Shown here piece by piece: positions 26,033 through 35,614 of a stretch of DNA of 64,000 nt. Under the pieces are notes generated by a model, which was given only the letters and a program-made list of their open reading frames with translations, had not been told where the DNA came from and did no database searches. Positions within the stretch are counted from its first letter, which is position 1, and every line of letters begins with the position of its first letter. The DNA comes from Paracoccaceae bacterium (GTDB lineage Bacteria; Pseudomonadota; Alphaproteobacteria; Rhodobacterales; Rhodobacteraceae). The translations under genes were made by a program, and so were the position numbers. The DNA lies in contig JALSKC010000021.1 of NCBI GenBank assembly GCA_026989055.1, positions 27,338 through 91,337 on the forward strand, read 5' to 3'.

Positions 26033-27573
26033 GGCATTTCCTCCTTCGTTCCGCCCCGCCTTTCCAGCCACTCCTGCAGGGCCGCGCGCCCGGCCGGACC
26101 CATGCGCAGCCCCAGCTTGGTGCGCCGCCACAGGATGTCTTCGGCGGTAACGGCGAATTCCCGCTCCACGAGCCAGCGCAGCTCGGCTTCGGTAAGCGTT
26201 GCACCGAAGTCGACGCCCAGCTCTTCCGCCCTGCGGGCCCGGCCGAGGATGGCACGCGCTTCGGTGCCGTAACAGCGCACGAGCCGACGGGCCCAGGGAG
26301 GCGAAAGAAACGGGTAGTCGGCCCGAAGCGCAGCTTCCAGGTCCGGCGCGCCGTCAACCGGGAAATCGCCCCCCGGCAGCGGCACGCCAGCCGTCCACCT
26401 GCCCCCCGGCAGCACCATGACCTCGCCGATCCTGTCCAGCGCCGCCTCGGCCAGCCGGCGGTAGGTGGTGATCTTGCCGCCGAAGACGTTCAGCAGCGGC
26501 GCGGCCGAACCGTCGAGCGAGAGCACGTAGTCGCGGGTGGCCTCGGTCGCCGAGGAGGCGCCGTCGTCATACAGCGGGCGCACGCCGGAAAAGTCCCACA
26601 GGATGTCTTCCCGGCGCACCGGCCGGCGGAAGTATCCGGAGACGAAGGTGCACAGGTAGTCCCGCTCGGCATCCGTGCAGCGGGCCTCTTGCGGCGGGGC
26701 CTCGTGATCGACATCGGTGGTGCCGATCAGGGTGAAATCCTCCTCATACGGGATTGCGAAGACGACCCGCCCGTCATCGCCCTGGAGGATGTAGGGCTGG
26801 TCGTGTGCGAACAGCCGCCGGGTGACGATATGGCTGCCGCGCACCAGGCGGACCCGCTCGCGCGTGTCGGCGCCCTCTATCCGGGCGATCACCTCGCCGA
26901 CCCAGGGGCCTGCGGCATTGACGAGGCATCGGGCGCGGAAATGCCGGGTGCCGCCCCGCGTCAGGTCATCGACGGAAATCACCCAGTGCCCGCCCTGCCG
27001 CTCGGCCCGGCTCACCCGGTGGCGGGTCAGTATCCTGGCACCGCGCTCGGCGGCATCGCGGGCGTTCAGGACGACCAGCCGGGCATCCTGCACCCAGCAG
27101 TCGGAATATTCGAACCCGGTCACGAATTCGGGCTTCAGCGGCGCCCCGGCGGGGTGGCGGCGCAGATCCAGGGTGCGGGTCGGCGGCAGGATCTTCCGCC
27201 CACCGAGGTGGTCATAGATGAACAGCCCCAGCCGGATCAGCCAGCGCGGGCGCAGCCCCTTGTGGTGCGGCAGGACGAAGCGCAGCGGCCAGCTGATATG
27301 CGGCATCGCCCGCAGCAGGGTCTCGCGTTCGATCAGGGCTTCGCGCACCAGGCGGAACTCGTAGTATTCGAGATAGCGCAGCCCGCCGTGGAACAGCTTG
27401 GTCGCGGCAGAGGAAGTGCCCTGTGCAAGATCGCCCTGCTCGGCAAGGACAACCGACATGCCCCGCCCGGCGGCATCGCGGGCGATGCCGCAGCCGTTCA
27501 CCCCGCCGCCGATGATGAACAGGTCGGCGATCGGCTCCGGGGGTGCTGCGCCTGGGGCGGTGTCTGCCGTCAT
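26029..27573 (-). CDS. glpD: Aerobic glycerol-3-phosphate dehydrogenase
   Basis: 514 residues; FAD enzyme of the inner membrane that oxidises glycerol-3-phosphate to dihydroxyacetone phosphate. The FAD motif is [22 protein letters not shown], followed by [23 protein letters not shown], which is diagnostic for Glp[18 protein letters not shown] and the C-terminal helical domain are present. It is coupled to glpK and preceded by a perfect 16-base inverted repeat and a LacI-type regulator. Confidence 0.96.
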   Translation of the reverse strand: MTADTAPGAAPPEPIADLFIIGGGVNGCGIARDAAGRGMSVVLAEQGDLAQGTSSAATKLFHGGLRYLEYYEFRLVREALIERETLLRAMPHISWPLRFVLPHHKGLRPRWLIRLGLFIYDHLGGRKILPPTRTLDLRRHPAGAPLKPEFVTGFEYSDCWVQDARLVVLNARDAAERGARILTRHRVSRAERQGGHWVISVDDLTRGGTRHFRARCLVNAAGPWVGEVIARIEGADTRERVRLVRGSHIVTRRLFAHDQPYILQGDDGRVVFAIPYEEDFTLIGTTDVDHEAPPQEARCTDAERDYLCTFVSGYFRRPVRREDILWDFSGVRPLYDDGASSATEATRDYVLSLDGSAAPLLNVFGGKITTYRRLAEAALDRIGEVMVLPGGRWTAGVPLPGGDFPVDGAPDLEAALRADYPFLSPPWARRLVRCYGTEARAILGRARRAEELGVDFGATLTEAELRWLVEREFAVTAEDILWRRTKLGLRMGPAGRAALQEWLERRGGTKEEMP

Positions 27574-27618
27574 CTGCCTGCCTGTTCACCTGGGTTTCCG
27601 ACCCGGACTTTCTTTTGC

Positions 27619-27634
27619 ACCCGGCGGGCCGGGT
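27619..27634. promoter_or_regulatory. Inverted repeat upstream of glpD
   Basis: ACCCGGCGGGCCGGGT is a perfect palindrome with 7-base arms, 46-61 bases upstream of the glpD ATG and downstream of the LacI-type gene. A terminator for the regulator is unlikely, because in that direction it is followed by an A-rich, not U-rich, run. An operator is possible. Confidence 0.35.
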
Positions 27635-27650
27635 CAAGGGAGTCGTTGCG

Positions 27651-28709
27651 TCAGCCGCCGGGGCCGGCGCCCGTGTCGCGGCGCAGGGTGTCTCCCGGAT
27701 CCAGCCGCGGGGTCAGCGTCACCACCGGCCCGTCGGGCGCCCCCCGGCCGGCGATACGAGCGGCGATGATCGCGGCCGCCCTTTCCCCGATCTCCTGCCG
27801 GCAGGCATCCATCGTGGCCAGCCGGCGAGGCAGGCCCTGCAGCAGCTCGACTCCGTTGAAGCCTGCCAGGCCGATCCGACCGGGAATGTCGAAGCCCTGC
27901 TCCAGGCAGTAGAGCAGCCCGCCGGCGCCGATCAGGTCGTTCGAATAGTAGATGAAGTCGAGATCCGGCCGGCGCGCGAGGATGGCGGCGGTCATCTCGC
28001 GCCCCTTCGCGAGCGCCGAACCGCCAGAATAGAACTCCCGCGCCGCAATCTCCACCCCCGCCCTGGCCAGAACCTCGGTGAACCCCTCGAAACGCTTCCG
28101 GGCCCGATGATCCAGAGGCATCTTGGTGCCGAGAAAGCCGATCTTCCGGTAGCCGGCGGCCAGGATCTCCTGCGCCATCTCGCGCCCGGCCCGGCGGTGG
28201 GAAATGCCCACGGCGGCATCGATCGCCTCGCCGTCCGTATCCATGATCTCGACGACCGGGACCCCGGCGGCGCGCAGCATCGCCCGGCTGGCCTCGCTGT
28301 GTTCCAGCCCGGCGACGATCACCCCCGAGGGACGCCAGGACAGCATTTCGTAAAGCACCTTCTCCTCGCGCTCGGGGCTGTAATGGGTAACCCCTACAAC
28401 CGGCTGCAGCCCGGTCTCGTCAAGGATGCGGGTGATCCCGCCGAGCACCTCCGGGAAGACCATGTTCGACAACGAGGGGATCACCACCGCAACGAGATTG
28501 ACCCGCTGCGAGGCCAGCGCACCGGCAATCTTGTTCGGTACATAGCCCAGGGCGCGCGCCGCTTCCAGCACCCGCGCCCGGGTGGCCGCCGAAACGTCCC
28601 CCCGGTTGCGCAGCACCCGCGAGACGGTCATCTCGCTGACACCGGAAGCCTCGGACACGTCCCGCAGCGTCAGGGGGCGCCGGGCGGACCTGGCGGTTTT
28701 TCTGCTCAC
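27651..28709 (-). CDS. LacI-family transcriptional regulator
   Basis: 352 residues from a GTG start. The N-terminal helix-turn-helix is LTLRDVSEASGVSEMTVSRVLRN, followed by the hinge VLEAARALGYVPNKIAGALASQ and a periplasmic-binding-type effector domain (VAVVIPSLSNMVFPEVLGGI). It resembles GntR/GutR-like gluconate regulators of the LacI family in the VVIPSLSN segment. It lies just upstream of glpD-glpK on the same strand, so regulation of glycerol use is possible, but these enzymes are more usually controlled by DeoR-type GlpR. An alternative TTG start at 28748 is less likely. Confidence 0.85.
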   Translation of the reverse strand: MSRKTARSARRPLTLRDVSEASGVSEMTVSRVLRNRGDVSAATRARVLEAARALGYVPNKIAGALASQRVNLVAVVIPSLSNMVFPEVLGGITRILDETGLQPVVGVTHYSPEREEKVLYEMLSWRPSGVIVAGLEHSEASRAMLRAAGVPVVEIMDTDGEAIDAAVGISHRRAGREMAQEILAAGYRKIGFLGTKMPLDHRARKRFEGFTEVLARAGVEIAAREFYSGGSALAKGREMTAAILARRPDLDFIYYSNDLIGAGGLLYCLEQGFDIPGRIGLAGFNGVELLQGLPRRLATMDACRQEIGERAAAIIAARIAGRGAPDGPVVTLTPRLDPGDTLRRDTGAGPGG

Positions 28710-28761
28710 GCGATGACCCCGTAACAGCCTGCTTCCGTAGTGCCGCAATTGCCCGGGCGGT

Positions 28762-29571
28762 TCAAGCCGGCGCCGGATCGTCGAATTCCAGCGCCGGCAG
28801 CGCGCGCAGGATCTCCCGCACGTGCCGCCGGCAGCTCTCCCCCTGCCAGCCCGGCGGAAAGAAGCTCTCGGGCAAGTCCGGGTGGCGCAGAAGAAGCTGT
28901 CGCCAGCGGTGTATCGTCAGCACGCGCAGCGCATTGCGCCCGTCGGCCGGCAGCCCCCCGGCCGCAGAACCGAGCAGGCCCACAACTTCCCGCAGCGCGG
29001 CCTCCAGGCGTGCGTAGCCCTCCACAAGCTCCCGCGGCGCCATCCGCTGCCGGAACCACAGGGGCAGCGGCTCTCCCGTCAGGGGCGCAACGAGGCAGTC
29101 CTCCGGAGGCACCGCTCCCCGGCAGCCGACATGGATCCGCGGCGCGAGCCGGCGCAGCGCGCCGGGGGAATCCCTGTCGTCATCACCCCGGGGCCATGCC
29201 CCCTTTCCCGGCGGCGCCACGATCACCACCGGATCGCACCCCGCCCCTGCCGCGGCGGCATAGATCCGCGGCCGGGCGGCGGCGCATTCGGCGAAGGCGC
29301 GCGCCGTCAGCCGGTAGGAGCTGGTCCTCCCGGACCTCCGGGCAATGATCCAGCCGTCGTTCTTCAGCCGGTGCAGGGCGACCCGCAGCGCATCGTCACG
29401 AATTCCCAGCCGCGCCACGAGCCGACGCAGCTGCCGGGCCGGGATCTCGTCTTCCGCACAGCGCGCGTGATCGCCGAAAATCGTGATCACCACCGACCAG
29501 ACCCGAAGCGGCCCCAGCCCGGCCAGCAGACCGATCACGCGATCTGCCCGGTTGTTCCCTTCTCCCGACAT
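28762..29571 (-). CDS. paaX: PaaX-family phenylacetate regulator
   Basis: 269 residues matching PaaX: an N-terminal winged helix (about 15-85) with LRVWSVVITIFGDHA, LGIRDDALRVALHRLKNDGWI and SGRTSSYRLTARAFAEC, and a C-terminal domain with WRQLLLRHPDLPESFFPPGW. PaaX represses phenylacetate genes and is released by phenylacetyl-CoA. It follows paaZ on the same strand by 51 bases. The TetR-type PaaR gene at 35615 means this cluster carries two regulators. Confidence 0.9.
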   Translation of the reverse strand: MSGEGNNRADRVIGLLAGLGPLRVWSVVITIFGDHARCAEDEIPARQLRRLVARLGIRDDALRVALHRLKNDGWIIARRSGRTSSYRLTARAFAECAAARPRIYAAAAGAGCDPVVIVAPPGKGAWPRGDDDRDSPGALRRLAPRIHVGCRGAVPPEDCLVAPLTGEPLPLWFRQRMAPRELVEGYARLEAALREVVGLLGSAAGGLPADGRNALRVLTIHRWRQLLLRHPDLPESFFPPGWQGESCRRHVREILRALPALEFDDPAPA

Positions 29572-29622
29572 GTCCCCGCAATAGCGCCAATCCCGGTCGG
29601 GCGCCAGAACCGGCCTGCCCGT

Positions 29623-31674
29623 TCAGGATGCCACCATGGTGAGCAGTTCGTATTCGGCAACCGTCTCGTCATCCTGGTTCTTCAGGGTCACATGCCAGCG
29701 CACTTCTCCGTAATCGTCGTTGCGACGGGTCTTGCGCTTGACGGTCAGGCTCGCCCGGATGCTGTCTCCCGGCACGACGGGCTTCAGGAAGCGCAGGCCG
29801 TCAAGCCCGGTATTCGCCAGAACCGGCCCCGGCGCCGGATCGACGAACAGCCCGGCGGCAAAGGACAGGAGAAGATAGCCATGCGCCACCCGGCCGGGAA
29901 AGAACGGGTTGGCGGCGGCGGCATCCTCGTCCATGTGTGCATAGAAAAGATCGCCGGTGAACCGGGCGAAATGCTCGATGTCCTCCAGAGCGATCCGGCG
30001 GCTTTCCGTATGCAGTGTCTGGCCGATGCGGAGAGCGTCGAACCGCAGGCGGAAGGGATGCGCCGGCGGTGCCGGCTGCCCGGCGCCGGGCAACCAGCTG
30101 TCGCTGATCGCGCTCAGGATGTCGGGGCTGCCCTGCAGGGCGGTGCGCTGCATGTAATGCAGCACACCCCGGATGCCGCCCAGTTCCTCGCCGCCGCCGG
30201 CGCGGCCGGGGCCGCCATGCACCATGTGCGGCAGGGGCGCGCCGTGGCCTGTCGCCTCGGCCATCGAACGGGCATTGTTGAAATACAGCCGTCCGTGATA
30301 GGCTCCGGCGCGCAGGGTCACTTCGCGGGCGACCCTGCCCGATGCGGTGACGACCGAAGCCACCAGAGACCCCTCGCCCCGGTTGGCGAGTTCCACCGCG
30401 TGCTCCAGGTCGCGATAGCCCATGACCGTCGAAACCGGCCCGAAGGCCTCGGTATCATGCACCCGCCGCGCCCGGTCCGGATCGGCGCAGAAAAACAGCA
30501 TCGGCGGCAGGAAGGCCCCCTTTTCCCGGTCTGCCTCCACCACCGGAAAGTCGTCGGGGTTGCCGAAGACGGGCTCGACCTCCCGGCTCAGGGTCCGCAC
30601 CGCCTCCAGCACATCCGCCTTCTGTGCCACCGAGATCAGCGCCCCCATGTCCACGCCCTCCGCCCGCGGATTGCCCACCCGCACCCGCTCCAGCTGTGCC
30701 GTCAGATCGGCGATGAAGGCATCCACATGGGGCTCCGGCAGGATCACCCGGCGGATGGCGGTGCATTTCTGCCCCGCCTTCACCGTCATCTCGCGCCTGA
30801 CCTCGCTGACGAACAGCCCGAACTCGGTGCTTCCGGGGGCCACGTCCGGCCCCAGTATCGAGGCATTCAGGCTGTCCTGCTCGGCAATGAAGCGAACCGA
30901 TCCGGCAAGGATGTTCGGGGTGGCGCGCAACCGGAGCGCGGTCTCGCGCGAGCCGGTGAAGCTGACCACATCCTGCCCGCCCAGCCGGTCCAGAAGGTCG
31001 CCGGTGCCGCCGGCGATCATCTGCAGCGCACCTTCGGGCAGGATGCCGCTTTCCGCGATCAGGCGCACGCAGGCCTCGGTCACATAGCAGCTGGCCGTGG
31101 CCGGTTTCACGATTGCCGGAACCCCGGCCAGCAGGGTCGGAGCAAGCTTTTCCAGCATCCCCCAGACCGGAAAGTTGAACGCGTTGATGTGAACCGCCAC
31201 CCCCTGCAGCGGCGTGCAGACATGGAGCCCCATGAAGCTGCCGCCCCGACTCAACTGTTCGGGCTGCCCGTCCACGAAGACCCGGCCATCCGGCATTTCC
31301 CGCCGTCCCTTCGATGCGATCACGAACAGCGTGCCGATCCCGCCGTCGATGTCGATCCGGCTGTCGGCCGGGGTGGCGCCCGTATCATGGGCCAGCTCGT
31401 ACAGCGGCCGCTTGTGCTCGGACAGGTGCTGCGCCAGCGCCTTCAGCATGCGCGCCCGGTCGTGAAACGTCATCGCGCGCAGGGCCGGCCCGCCGCGGGT
31501 CCGGGCGAATTCGAGCATCGCGCCGACATCCGCAGCGCCGCCGCCGACAAGTGCGACCTGCCGGCCGGTAACCGCGCTGAAGACCGGGCGGGCGTCCTTT
31601 CCCGGTGCCACCCACGCGCCGCAGGCAAGACTGTGGACCTTCCTGACCGCCATCGCAGCCTCCGTCTGCGTCAT
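29623..31674 (-). CDS. paaZ: PaaZ, oxepin-CoA hydrolase / 3-oxo-5,6-dehydrosuberyl-CoA semialdehyde dehydrogenase
   Basis: 683 residues, the usual full length. The N-terminal aldehyde-dehydrogenase domain (about 1-520) carries LQGVAVHINAFNFPVWGMLEKLAPTL-type substrate lid residues, VSFTGSRETA, the general base in AEQDSLNA and the catalytic cysteine in KAGQKCTAIRR. The C-terminal MaoC-type hydratase domain (about 545-683) has FARFTGDLFYAHMDED and FFPGRVAHGYLLLSFAAGL. The enzyme opens the oxepin ring and oxidises the aldehyde. The ATG overlaps the upstream fusion gene (ATGA); a second ATG eight codons in is possible. Confidence 0.95.
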   Translation of the reverse strand: MTQTEAAMAVRKVHSLACGAWVAPGKDARPVFSAVTGRQVALVGGGAADVGAMLEFARTRGGPALRAMTFHDRARMLKALAQHLSEHKRPLYELAHDTGATPADSRIDIDGGIGTLFVIASKGRREMPDGRVFVDGQPEQLSRGGSFMGLHVCTPLQGVAVHINAFNFPVWGMLEKLAPTLLAGVPAIVKPATASCYVTEACVRLIAESGILPEGALQMIAGGTGDLLDRLGGQDVVSFTGSRETALRLRATPNILAGSVRFIAEQDSLNASILGPDVAPGSTEFGLFVSEVRREMTVKAGQKCTAIRRVILPEPHVDAFIADLTAQLERVRVGNPRAEGVDMGALISVAQKADVLEAVRTLSREVEPVFGNPDDFPVVEADREKGAFLPPMLFFCADPDRARRVHDTEAFGPVSTVMGYRDLEHAVELANRGEGSLVASVVTASGRVAREVTLRAGAYHGRLYFNNARSMAEATGHGAPLPHMVHGGPGRAGGGEELGGIRGVLHYMQRTALQGSPDILSAISDSWLPGAGQPAPPAHPFRLRFDALRIGQTLHTESRRIALEDIEHFARFTGDLFYAHMDEDAAAANPFFPGRVAHGYLLLSFAAGLFVDPAPGPVLANTGLDGLRFLKPVVPGDSIRASLTVKRKTRRNDDYGEVRWHVTLKNQDDETVAEYELLTMVAS

Positions 31675-33734
31675 GCGCCGGCGCCGGCCGGCGGTGCCAG
31701 CAGGCGCGACAGTTTCCAGGAACCGGGGCTCTGGCGGACGACATCCGCCATGACCCCGGCAACGACATCTCTCCCGACCGCCCCGGCATGATGCATCGGC
31801 CCGCCCCGCCAGCGCGGAAAGCCGTAACCGTGCACCTTCACCACATCTACATCGTCCGGTGTGCGGGCGACTCCCTCCTCGACGATCAGCGCCCCTTCGT
31901 TGACAAGGACGGCAACCATGCGGGAAGCGATCTCCTCGGCGGAAAATTCCCGGGGGCGGATCCCGGCCTCGGCGCGATAGCGGATGATCAGCTGCTCGAC
32001 CTCGGGGTCGCGCTGCGGCGTGCGCGCGTCTGCCTCGTAGCGATACCAGCCGCGCCCGCTGCGCTGCCCCAGCCGCCCCGCCTCGCACAGCCGGTCGGCA
32101 ATCGGCACGTAGCGTTCTTCGGCCGGCCGGTGCGGCGCCTGGCGCCGGCGGTTCGCCCAGGCGATCTGCAAGCCGGTCAGATCCTGCAGCTCGTAGGGGC
32201 CCATCGGCATGCCGAAGCCGCGCATCGCGGCATCTATCTCGTGCGGCATGGCCCCGTCGGCCAGCAGATAGTCGGCCTGCCGCCGGTAGGCCGACAGCAT
32301 CCTGTTGCCGATGAACCCGTCGCAGATCCCGGCCAGGACGCCGATCTTGCCGAGCCTGCGGACAAGACCGAAGGCCGTGGCCAGCGCCCGGCGGCCCGTC
32401 TGCGGGGTGCGGATCACCTCGACCAGGCGCATGACATGGGCCGGGCTGAAGAAATGCAGCCCGAGGCAGCGCTCCTGCGCCTCGATTCCCTCGAAGATCC
32501 GTCGCGGATCCAGGTAGGAGGTATTGGTCGCCAGAATCGCCTCCGGCCCGAGCACCGGGGCCAGGCGGCGGAACAGCGCGCGTTTCACCTCGAGATCCTC
32601 GAACACGGCCTCGACCGCCAGATCGGCCCCGCCCAGCGCCTCGTGGTCGGTCACGACGCGCAGCCGCGCCTCCTGCGCCGCGCGTTCTGCCGGGGCGGTC
32701 TTGCCGCGCCGGAGCGCACCATCGAGAATGGCGATCACCCTGTCCCGGGCCGCCGCAGCCGTTTCCGCACCGGTTTCCAGAAGGCTGACCTCCAGGCCGG
32801 CCAGCAGGCACGCCCCCGCGATCCCGGAGCCCATGAGCCCCCCGCCCACGACCGCCACATGCGCGATCTCGCGCCGCTCGACACCGGCGATCTCCTCCGG
32901 GCGCAGCGCCGCACGTTCGGCAAAGAAGATGTGGCGCAGCGCCCGGCTTTCCGCCGAGTCGCGCAACTCCAGGTGCAGGGCGCGCTCCTTCGGCTGGCCC
33001 CGCTCGAACGGCAGGAGAGACCATTCGAGCGCCTGCAGGTTGTGCAGGGGCGCCTTCCGGCCCCGGGCCTTCCGGCCCAGCTCGGCCCGGAGCCGGGCGA
33101 AGTAATCGGGCCCGGTGCCGGGCGGGGCGCGTCGGCTTGCCGGCACCGGCCGCTCCGGCAGCCGGGCCACGAACCGGCGGGCCGCCGCTTCCGGCGGGTC
33201 GTCGAAAACCATGTCCAGCCCACCCCTTTCGGCAAGCTCCTCCGCATCCAGCACCCTGCCGTGACAGGCCATTTCCACCGCCGTTTCCATCCCGACAAGG
33301 CGGGGCAGACGCTGCGAGCCCCCGGCTCCGGGAACCAGGCCGACATTCACTTCCGGCAGCCCGAAACGGGTGCCGCGCGCGGCGATCCGCCAGGCGCAGG
33401 CAAGGGCGATTTCCAACCCGCCCCCCAGGACATTGCCGTGCATCAGCGCCAGAAACGGGGTTTCGCTGTCCTCGATCGCCTGCACCACATCCGGCAGCAG
33501 CGGCTGTTCCGGCGGGCGGTCGAATTCGCTCATGTCGCCGCCGGCCACGAATGTCCGCCCGGCGCAGCGCAGCACCGCGACCCGCGCCCCCTGCACATCG
33601 GCAACCGCCTGCATCAGGCCCCGGCGCACCGCGGTCGATGTGGCGTTGACGGGGGGGTTGTCGATCGTCACCCAGGCGATGTCGCCATTCCGGCCGACAC
33701 GCACCGGAGAGGAAGTGGGGGTATCCGCTGCCAT
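31671..33734 (-). CDS. Bifunctional enoyl-CoA hydratase / 3-hydroxyacyl-CoA dehydrogenase
   Basis: 687 residues. The N-terminal crotonase domain (about 1-190) has GRTFVAGGDMSEF, MHGNVLGGGLEIALACAWRIA and LPEVNVGLVPGAGGSQRLP, with the catalytic Glu in the last motif. The NAD-binding 3-hydroxyacyl-CoA dehydrogenase domain begins at about 295 with IAHVAVVGGGLMGSGIAG, followed by NTSYLD, GLHFFSPAHVMRLVEV and GNRML. In a paa cluster it would do the PaaF/PaaH steps; outside it would act as FadB/FadJ. The ATG at 33734 is chosen over an upstream in-frame start at 33827 that reads through the divergent promoter. Confidence 0.9.
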   Translation of the reverse strand: MAADTPTSSPVRVGRNGDIAWVTIDNPPVNATSTAVRRGLMQAVADVQGARVAVLRCAGRTFVAGGDMSEFDRPPEQPLLPDVVQAIEDSETPFLALMHGNVLGGGLEIALACAWRIAARGTRFGLPEVNVGLVPGAGGSQRLPRLVGMETAVEMACHGRVLDAEELAERGGLDMVFDDPPEAAARRFVARLPERPVPASRRAPPGTGPDYFARLRAELGRKARGRKAPLHNLQALEWSLLPFERGQPKERALHLELRDSAESRALRHIFFAERAALRPEEIAGVERREIAHVAVVGGGLMGSGIAGACLLAGLEVSLLETGAETAAAARDRVIAILDGALRRGKTAPAERAAQEARLRVVTDHEALGGADLAVEAVFEDLEVKRALFRRLAPVLGPEAILATNTSYLDPRRIFEGIEAQERCLGLHFFSPAHVMRLVEVIRTPQTGRRALATAFGLVRRLGKIGVLAGICDGFIGNRMLSAYRRQADYLLADGAMPHEIDAAMRGFGMPMGPYELQDLTGLQIAWANRRRQAPHRPAEERYVPIADRLCEAGRLGQRSGRGWYRYEADARTPQRDPEVEQLIIRYRAEAGIRPREFSAEEIASRMVAVLVNEGALIVEEGVARTPDDVDVVKVHGYGFPRWRGGPMHHAGAVGRDVVAGVMADVVRQSPGSWKLSRLLAPPAGAGA

Positions 33735-33809
33735 GTCCCGCGCTTTCTCCGCATCGTGGATTTCGTCACGCGATTTCGTCACGAGGACTTCACGAGGATT
33801 TATTGACCT

Positions 33810-33819
33810 ACCGGACGGT
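33810..33819. promoter_or_regulatory. Operator-like palindrome in the divergent paa promoter region
   Basis: ACCGGACGGT (ACCG-NN-CGGT) lies in the 125-base gap between the hydratase/dehydrogenase gene and paaI. On the minus strand it is flanked by TTGTAT and CAATAA spaced 16 bases apart, so a bound repressor would block that promoter; TTGACC at 33803-33808 could be a rightward -35. A TetR-type protein such as the PaaR-like product of 35615 is the likely binder. Confidence 0.45.
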
Positions 33820-33859
33820 TTATACAAGACTGTACCGGAAATGCATCCAGGGAGCCCCG

Positions 33860-34306
33860 ATGACCCCCGCCGAAAGAGCCCGCAAAGCCGCCGATGTCAT
33901 GTGGGCCGGAGATTCCGCCTCGCAATGGCTGGGGATGGAGCTGGTCTCGGTCGGAGAGGGCTGTGCGACGCTGCGCCTGCAGGTCCGCCCTCAGCACGCC
34001 AACGGCCACGGGATCTGCCACGGCGGAATCATCTTTTCCCTGGCGGACAGCGCCTTTGCCTTCGCCTGCAACAGCCGCAACCGGGTGACGGTCGCCCAGT
34101 TCAACCAGATCACCTATATCGCGCCGGCCCGGGTCGGCGACATGCTGATCGCAACGGCCGAGGAAGTCTCCGTCTCGGGGAGAAACGGCATTTACGATGT
34201 CGGCGTCGCCACCCCGGAAGGGGCGGACATCGCCCGCTTTCGCGGCCATTCACGTGCCATCGGCGGCACCCTCTTCGACGAAGATGACCATCGGAGGCCA
34301 GAATGA
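33860..34306 (+). CDS. paaI: PaaI hydroxyphenylacetyl-CoA thioesterase
   Basis: 148 residues, one hotdog domain. HGICHGGIIFSLADSAFAFACNS is the PaaI motif with the catalytic Asp, and VAQFNQITYIAPARVGD follows. PaaI releases CoA from dead-end phenylacetyl-CoA intermediates. AGGGAG precedes the ATG at 33860; the frame is open further upstream through the promoter region, which is rejected. The stop overlaps paaK (ATGA). Confidence 0.94.
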   Translation: MTPAERARKAADVMWAGDSASQWLGMELVSVGEGCATLRLQVRPQHANGHGICHGGIIFSLADSAFAFACNSRNRVTVAQFNQITYIAPARVGDMLIATAEEVSVSGRNGIYDVGVATPEGADIARFRGHSRAIGGTLFDEDDHRRPE

Positions 34307-35613
34307 AGGACCTTGCCCCGAAACCGGAAGAGCTCGAACCGATCGAAACCGCCTCGGTGGACGAGATCCGCGCCCTGCAGCTGGAACGGCTGCGCTGGTC
34401 GCTGCGCCATGCCTACGAGAACGTGCCGCTCTACCGGCAGCGCTTCGATTCGCGCGGAGTGCACCCGGACGACCTGAAGCAGCTGTCCGACCTTTCCCTC
34501 TTTCCCTTCACCACCAAGGCCGACCTGCGCGACAGCTACCCTTTCGGGATGTTCGCCGTCCCGCGTGAACGGATCCTGCGGCTGCACGCCTCCTCCGGAA
34601 CCACCGGCAAGCCTACCGTCGTGGGCTACACCCGCAAGGATCTCGATACCTGGGCCGATCTCATGGCCCGCTCGCTGCGCGCTTCGGGCACGCGCCCCGG
34701 CGATGTGGTTCATGTCGCCTACGGCTACGGGCTGTTCACCGGCGGCCTGGGGGCGCATTACGGGGCGGAACGGCTCGGCTGCACGGTGGTGCCGGTCTCG
34801 GGCGGGATGACTCCCCGCCAGGTCACGCTGATCGAAGATTTCCGCCCGAGCACGATCATGGTGACGCCCTCCTACATGCTGAACATCCTGGAGGAATACC
34901 AGAAACAGGGGCTGGACCCGCGCGAAAGCCCGCTCCGGGTGGGAATCTTCGGCGCCGAGCCCTGGACCAACGCCATGCGCGCGGAAGTCGAGCAGGCCTT
35001 CGACATGCACGCGGTGGACATCTACGGCCTGTCCGAGATCATGGGGCCGGGCGTGGCCAATGAATGCATCGAGACGAAGGACGGCCTGCATGTCTGGGAA
35101 GATCATTTCTTCCCCGAGATAATCGACCCCGAAACGGGGGAAACCCTGCCCGACGGAGAACTCGGCGAGCTGGTATTCACCACGCTCACCAAGGAAGGGC
35201 TGCCGATGATCCGCTACCGCACGCGCGACCTCACGCGGCTGCTGCCCGGCACCGCGCGGCCGATGCGGAGGATGGAGAAGATCACCGGGCGCAGCGACGA
35301 CATGATCATCCTGCGCGGGGTCAACGTCTTTCCGACCCAGATCGAGGAACTCCTGCTCGCCACCCCCGGCCTGGCGCCGCATTTCCAGATCGAGCTGCAC
35401 AAGCGCGGGCGGATGGATGCCATGTGCGTGATGGTCGAGGCGGTGCCGGCCCGGGCCGAGGAATCCGCACGCGAGGCCGCCCGCCGGACGCTGGCGAAGA
35501 AGGTCAAGGATACCGTCGGGGTCAGCGTCGAGGTGATCGTCGGCGTGCCGGGCAGCGTGCCGCGCTCGCAGGGCAAGGCGGTGCGGGTGATCGACAACCG
35601 GAACAGGGGCTGA
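34303..35613 (+). CDS. paaK: Phenylacetate-CoA ligase
   Basis: 436 residues, adenylate-forming enzyme that activates phenylacetate to its CoA thioester. The phosphate-binding loop is ASSGTTGKPTVVGYT, followed by YGLSEIMGPGVANEC, GELVFTTLTKEGLPMIRYRTRD and GRSDDMIILRGVNVFPTQIEE, all typical of PaaK. The catalytic lysine region SQGKAVRVID is intact near the end. It lies between paaI and the TetR regulator. Confidence 0.96.
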   Translation: MKDLAPKPEELEPIETASVDEIRALQLERLRWSLRHAYENVPLYRQRFDSRGVHPDDLKQLSDLSLFPFTTKADLRDSYPFGMFAVPRERILRLHASSGTTGKPTVVGYTRKDLDTWADLMARSLRASGTRPGDVVHVAYGYGLFTGGLGAHYGAERLGCTVVPVSGGMTPRQVTLIEDFRPSTIMVTPSYMLNILEEYQKQGLDPRESPLRVGIFGAEPWTNAMRAEVEQAFDMHAVDIYGLSEIMGPGVANECIETKDGLHVWEDHFFPEIIDPETGETLPDGELGELVFTTLTKEGLPMIRYRTRDLTRLLPGTARPMRRMEKITGRSDDMIILRGVNVFPTQIEELLLATPGLAPHFQIELHKRGRMDAMCVMVEAVPARAEESAREAARRTLAKKVKDTVGVSVEVIVGVPGSVPRSQGKAVRVIDNRNRG

Positions 35614-35614
35614 C

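Noticed and set aside
23909..26272. Long + strand open frame across puuB and glpK
   Set aside because: It spans the junction of two convergent genes and encodes no recognisable protein.
28822..31791. Open frame of about 990 codons on the + strand opposite paaX/paaZ
   Set aside because: It runs antisense to well-supported genes. Its translation is dominated by Arg, Gly, His and Pro, as expected for an antisense frame in GC-rich DNA, and it has no recognisable domain.
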